DNA of 64,000 nt from Stichopus chloronotus (Eukaryota > Echinodermata > Holothuroidea > Aspidochirotida > Stichopodidae). The stretch lies in assembly GCA_021234535.1 (NCBI GenBank), contig CM037843.1:40239200-40303199 (forward strand), in the 5' to 3' direction. Under the pieces are notes generated by a model, which was not told the DNA's origin, did not search any database, and saw only the letters and a list, made by a program, of their open reading frames with translations. A program made the translations under genes and the position numbers. Below, one piece after another: positions 62,301 through 64,000 of this stretch (position 1 is the first letter of the stretch; each line of letters opens with the position of its first letter).

Positions 62301-64000
62301 ATGGATTGGCCCAGGCCACTAGAAAGTGTGGTTTCTCTCACATGTGTGCGGTTGATAATCTGTGTTTTCAAATTCCTAAAACGTCAGTATTGACTATAAG
62401 TTGGTAGAAGTTGAAGAAGGTTGTTATATTGTAATGTATTTGTCACCAAATCAAGTCAGTGCATATACACAAATACCACATACACTTACACACATCTTTA
62501 GCTTCTTTTGTTCTAGAGATGCCCATGAGCCCTTTCTCCATTAGAATTGAAATCAGCTGCTGCTCATCTAAAACTTAGTTGCTGCTATATTCATAATGCT
62601 TTCAGGGGAATATGGTATAAATTATATTGTTTCCACCAGGTCCAAAAGTTGGACCCAGTTTTACCCCAAGTCCATAGTTGAAAATGAAATATCCGCTTTG
62701 CATTGGATGTGAAGTTGAATTGCTTAATTTGCATGTCAATACAACACCATGTATCTTAGTTGATGGCATGAAAATGATGATATTCTTAGATATAATTATG
62801 CTGAGTTTTGCCCCATGTAGAAGTGTACATAGGTGGATCCGGTTAGTGATTAGAAGCAAGTCTTGACATCATCGGTTTAAATTGTGTCCGTAGTCATTCC
62901 CAAAGCCTCAGCTATTTCCAGAGGGTTTTGGCTGCCATAAATTTTGGTGGGAAGAAAAATGCAGTCATAGTTTTGGAACAAGGCGATCTCAAATGTGAGA
63001 ATGAAATGTGTTACGAAATACAGTGACTGGTAGTCGCGTACAGCAATAGCCCTGCAGCTTTTCATGATATTTGAACTCGGTTGTCCAAAAGTTTTCACAC
63101 TCCGGAGAGGTTCTGCATTGGAATGAAAGTCACAAAATGTTTTCTGTGGACTAACTCAGTATGGACATGATGCATGTCGAGTGATATAGGTCATTGCCTT
63201 TACCGTTTGATGAACTTTAGTTTGCAGAACATATTTGTCAAGCCTCACAGAGTAAGTTACGATATGATAAAATAATTTATTTTCAGTCCAACCCCCCACA
63301 TGAGGTGGAACGTAGAGATGGCTTGCCATCTGTAGTCACAAGAATCAGATCTATAGCCAAAGTTAAAACTTGTAAAAAATGCAAATTTCATTCTTCTAGA
63401 CTATGATGTAATTTTCTGAATCTTATGAATTCATTGTTCCAACTGAAATACCATCACTGAAACAATTGTTTGAGCAAGTTAGTTGCGTGCATTTCATTTT
63501 TTTTTTTAAGAAAGGTATGGGTGTGATATTGAACATATGAGTGAGGTTGTATAGTGACTCTCGTGAAAAGTAATGATTTTCATTCACAAGTATCTCAACA
63601 TTAACCCAAAAAGGAGAAAAGCTGTGTATGTGAAGGGAATAGGCAATAGGTATCATGTGAAAGTTTGAACTTTCAATACTTACAAGGCTAAATAAATTTC
63701 AAAGCGGAACAAACTTAGAGCAAAGTTGAAGGAATTGCCTAGGGTGAAGTAATCAAAGGCGGTTGGATGGATGCAATAGATACATAAGGCAACTCGATGT
63801 GCAGATAACAGTGACAGCCAGTTCTTAATTTTGTTCAGTCCCATGGCGACGGAATCAAATGTTACAAAGATCTGTAGAGGTGTATTCTAAAACCTTGAAA
63901 TGTTTGGCATTTGTTGTTTACGTGAAGTTCAAGACACACTTTAGTGGTTGTCAAACTTCCAAATTCAAATTGTAATGGACCATGGAGGACACAGCAAAGT
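59352..64000 (+). other. 5' part of the next Meis intron (phase 2, continues past the window)
   Basis: The intron begins GTAAGT. I searched by eye for an acceptor followed by a G completing Trp and then Phe-Ile-Asn-Ala-Arg and found none up to 64000. It includes a diverged repeat at 60014-60067. The rest is AT-rich sequence with short frames lacking recognisable domains. Confidence 0.85.
60014..60067 (+). repeat. Diverged interspersed repeat, copy 2
   Basis: This segment matches 13438-13490: it starts ggtgatct and ends tatgctccatgccaac, with a T-rich middle. It is in direct orientation, about 46.6 kb from the first copy. Confidence 0.5.

Noticed and set aside
59352..64000. Search for the final homeodomain exon (FINARRR)
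   Set aside because: No acceptor followed by G-TTY-ATH-AAY was found; the exon must lie beyond the window.
1..64000. Bacterial or phage-type systems (operons, CRISPR, toxin-antitoxin)
   Set aside because: The window is clearly eukaryotic intron-rich DNA, with no spaced direct-repeat arrays of CRISPR type and no prokaryotic gene organisation.

Overview
The window is animal genomic DNA, and almost all of it is intron of one plus-strand gene. Three exons can be read directly: 8185-8374, 44347-44504 and 59275-59351. Spliced together with consensus GT/AG sites they give one continuous reading frame. It runs through a Ser/Asn/Gly-rich linker ending in SGDNSSET, an acidic stretch (EEDDDE), and the first two exons of a MEIS-class TALE homeodomain ([41 protein letters not shown]). 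The gene is therefore a Meis/homothorax orthologue. The exons for the N-terminal PBX-interaction domain lie before position 1. The exon for the rest of recognition helix 3 (FINARRR onward) lies beyond 64000. I saw no second protein-coding gene on either strand.

Organism: the long introns (about 36 kb and 14.8 kb), AT-rich non-coding DNA with many homopolymers, and the mix of mobile elements (Penelope-like, LINE 3' ends, TTAA-flanked MITEs, minisatellites) suit an invertebrate metazoan. The MEIS-type sequence does not settle the phylum. My guess is a marine deuterostome such as an echinoderm, but this is inference.

Layout: 1-8184 is the tail of an upstream intron, with a 5'-truncated Penelope-like element on the minus strand (about 4640-5115). 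It carries a GIY-YIG endonuclease reading frame and a hammerhead-ribozyme-like motif. 8185-8374 is an exon. 8375-44346 is a large intron with a minisatellite (10.1 kb), a LINE 3' end (12.5 kb), simple repeats, and a decayed tandem array (20.7-21.1 kb). It also holds a cluster of non-autonomous DNA transposons at 30.8-36.9 kb: two inverted copies of one TTAA MITE, a GC-rich TIR element and a foldback element. Near its end is an eight-unit array of about 140 bp units (42.1-43.1 kb) that contains nuclear-receptor-like AGGTCA direct repeats. 44347-44504 is the first homeodomain exon, preceded by a perfect CRE palindrome. 44505-59274 is an intron with a G-rich 15-bp repeat, a pogo-like mini-MITE and a LINE 3' end. 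59275-59351 is the second homeodomain exon. 59352-64000 is the start of the next intron.

Several 150-400 bp stretches have mixed, non-repetitive composition unlike the surrounding DNA. They are candidates for conserved intronic regulatory elements, which are known to be abundant in Meis loci. None can be confirmed without alignment.
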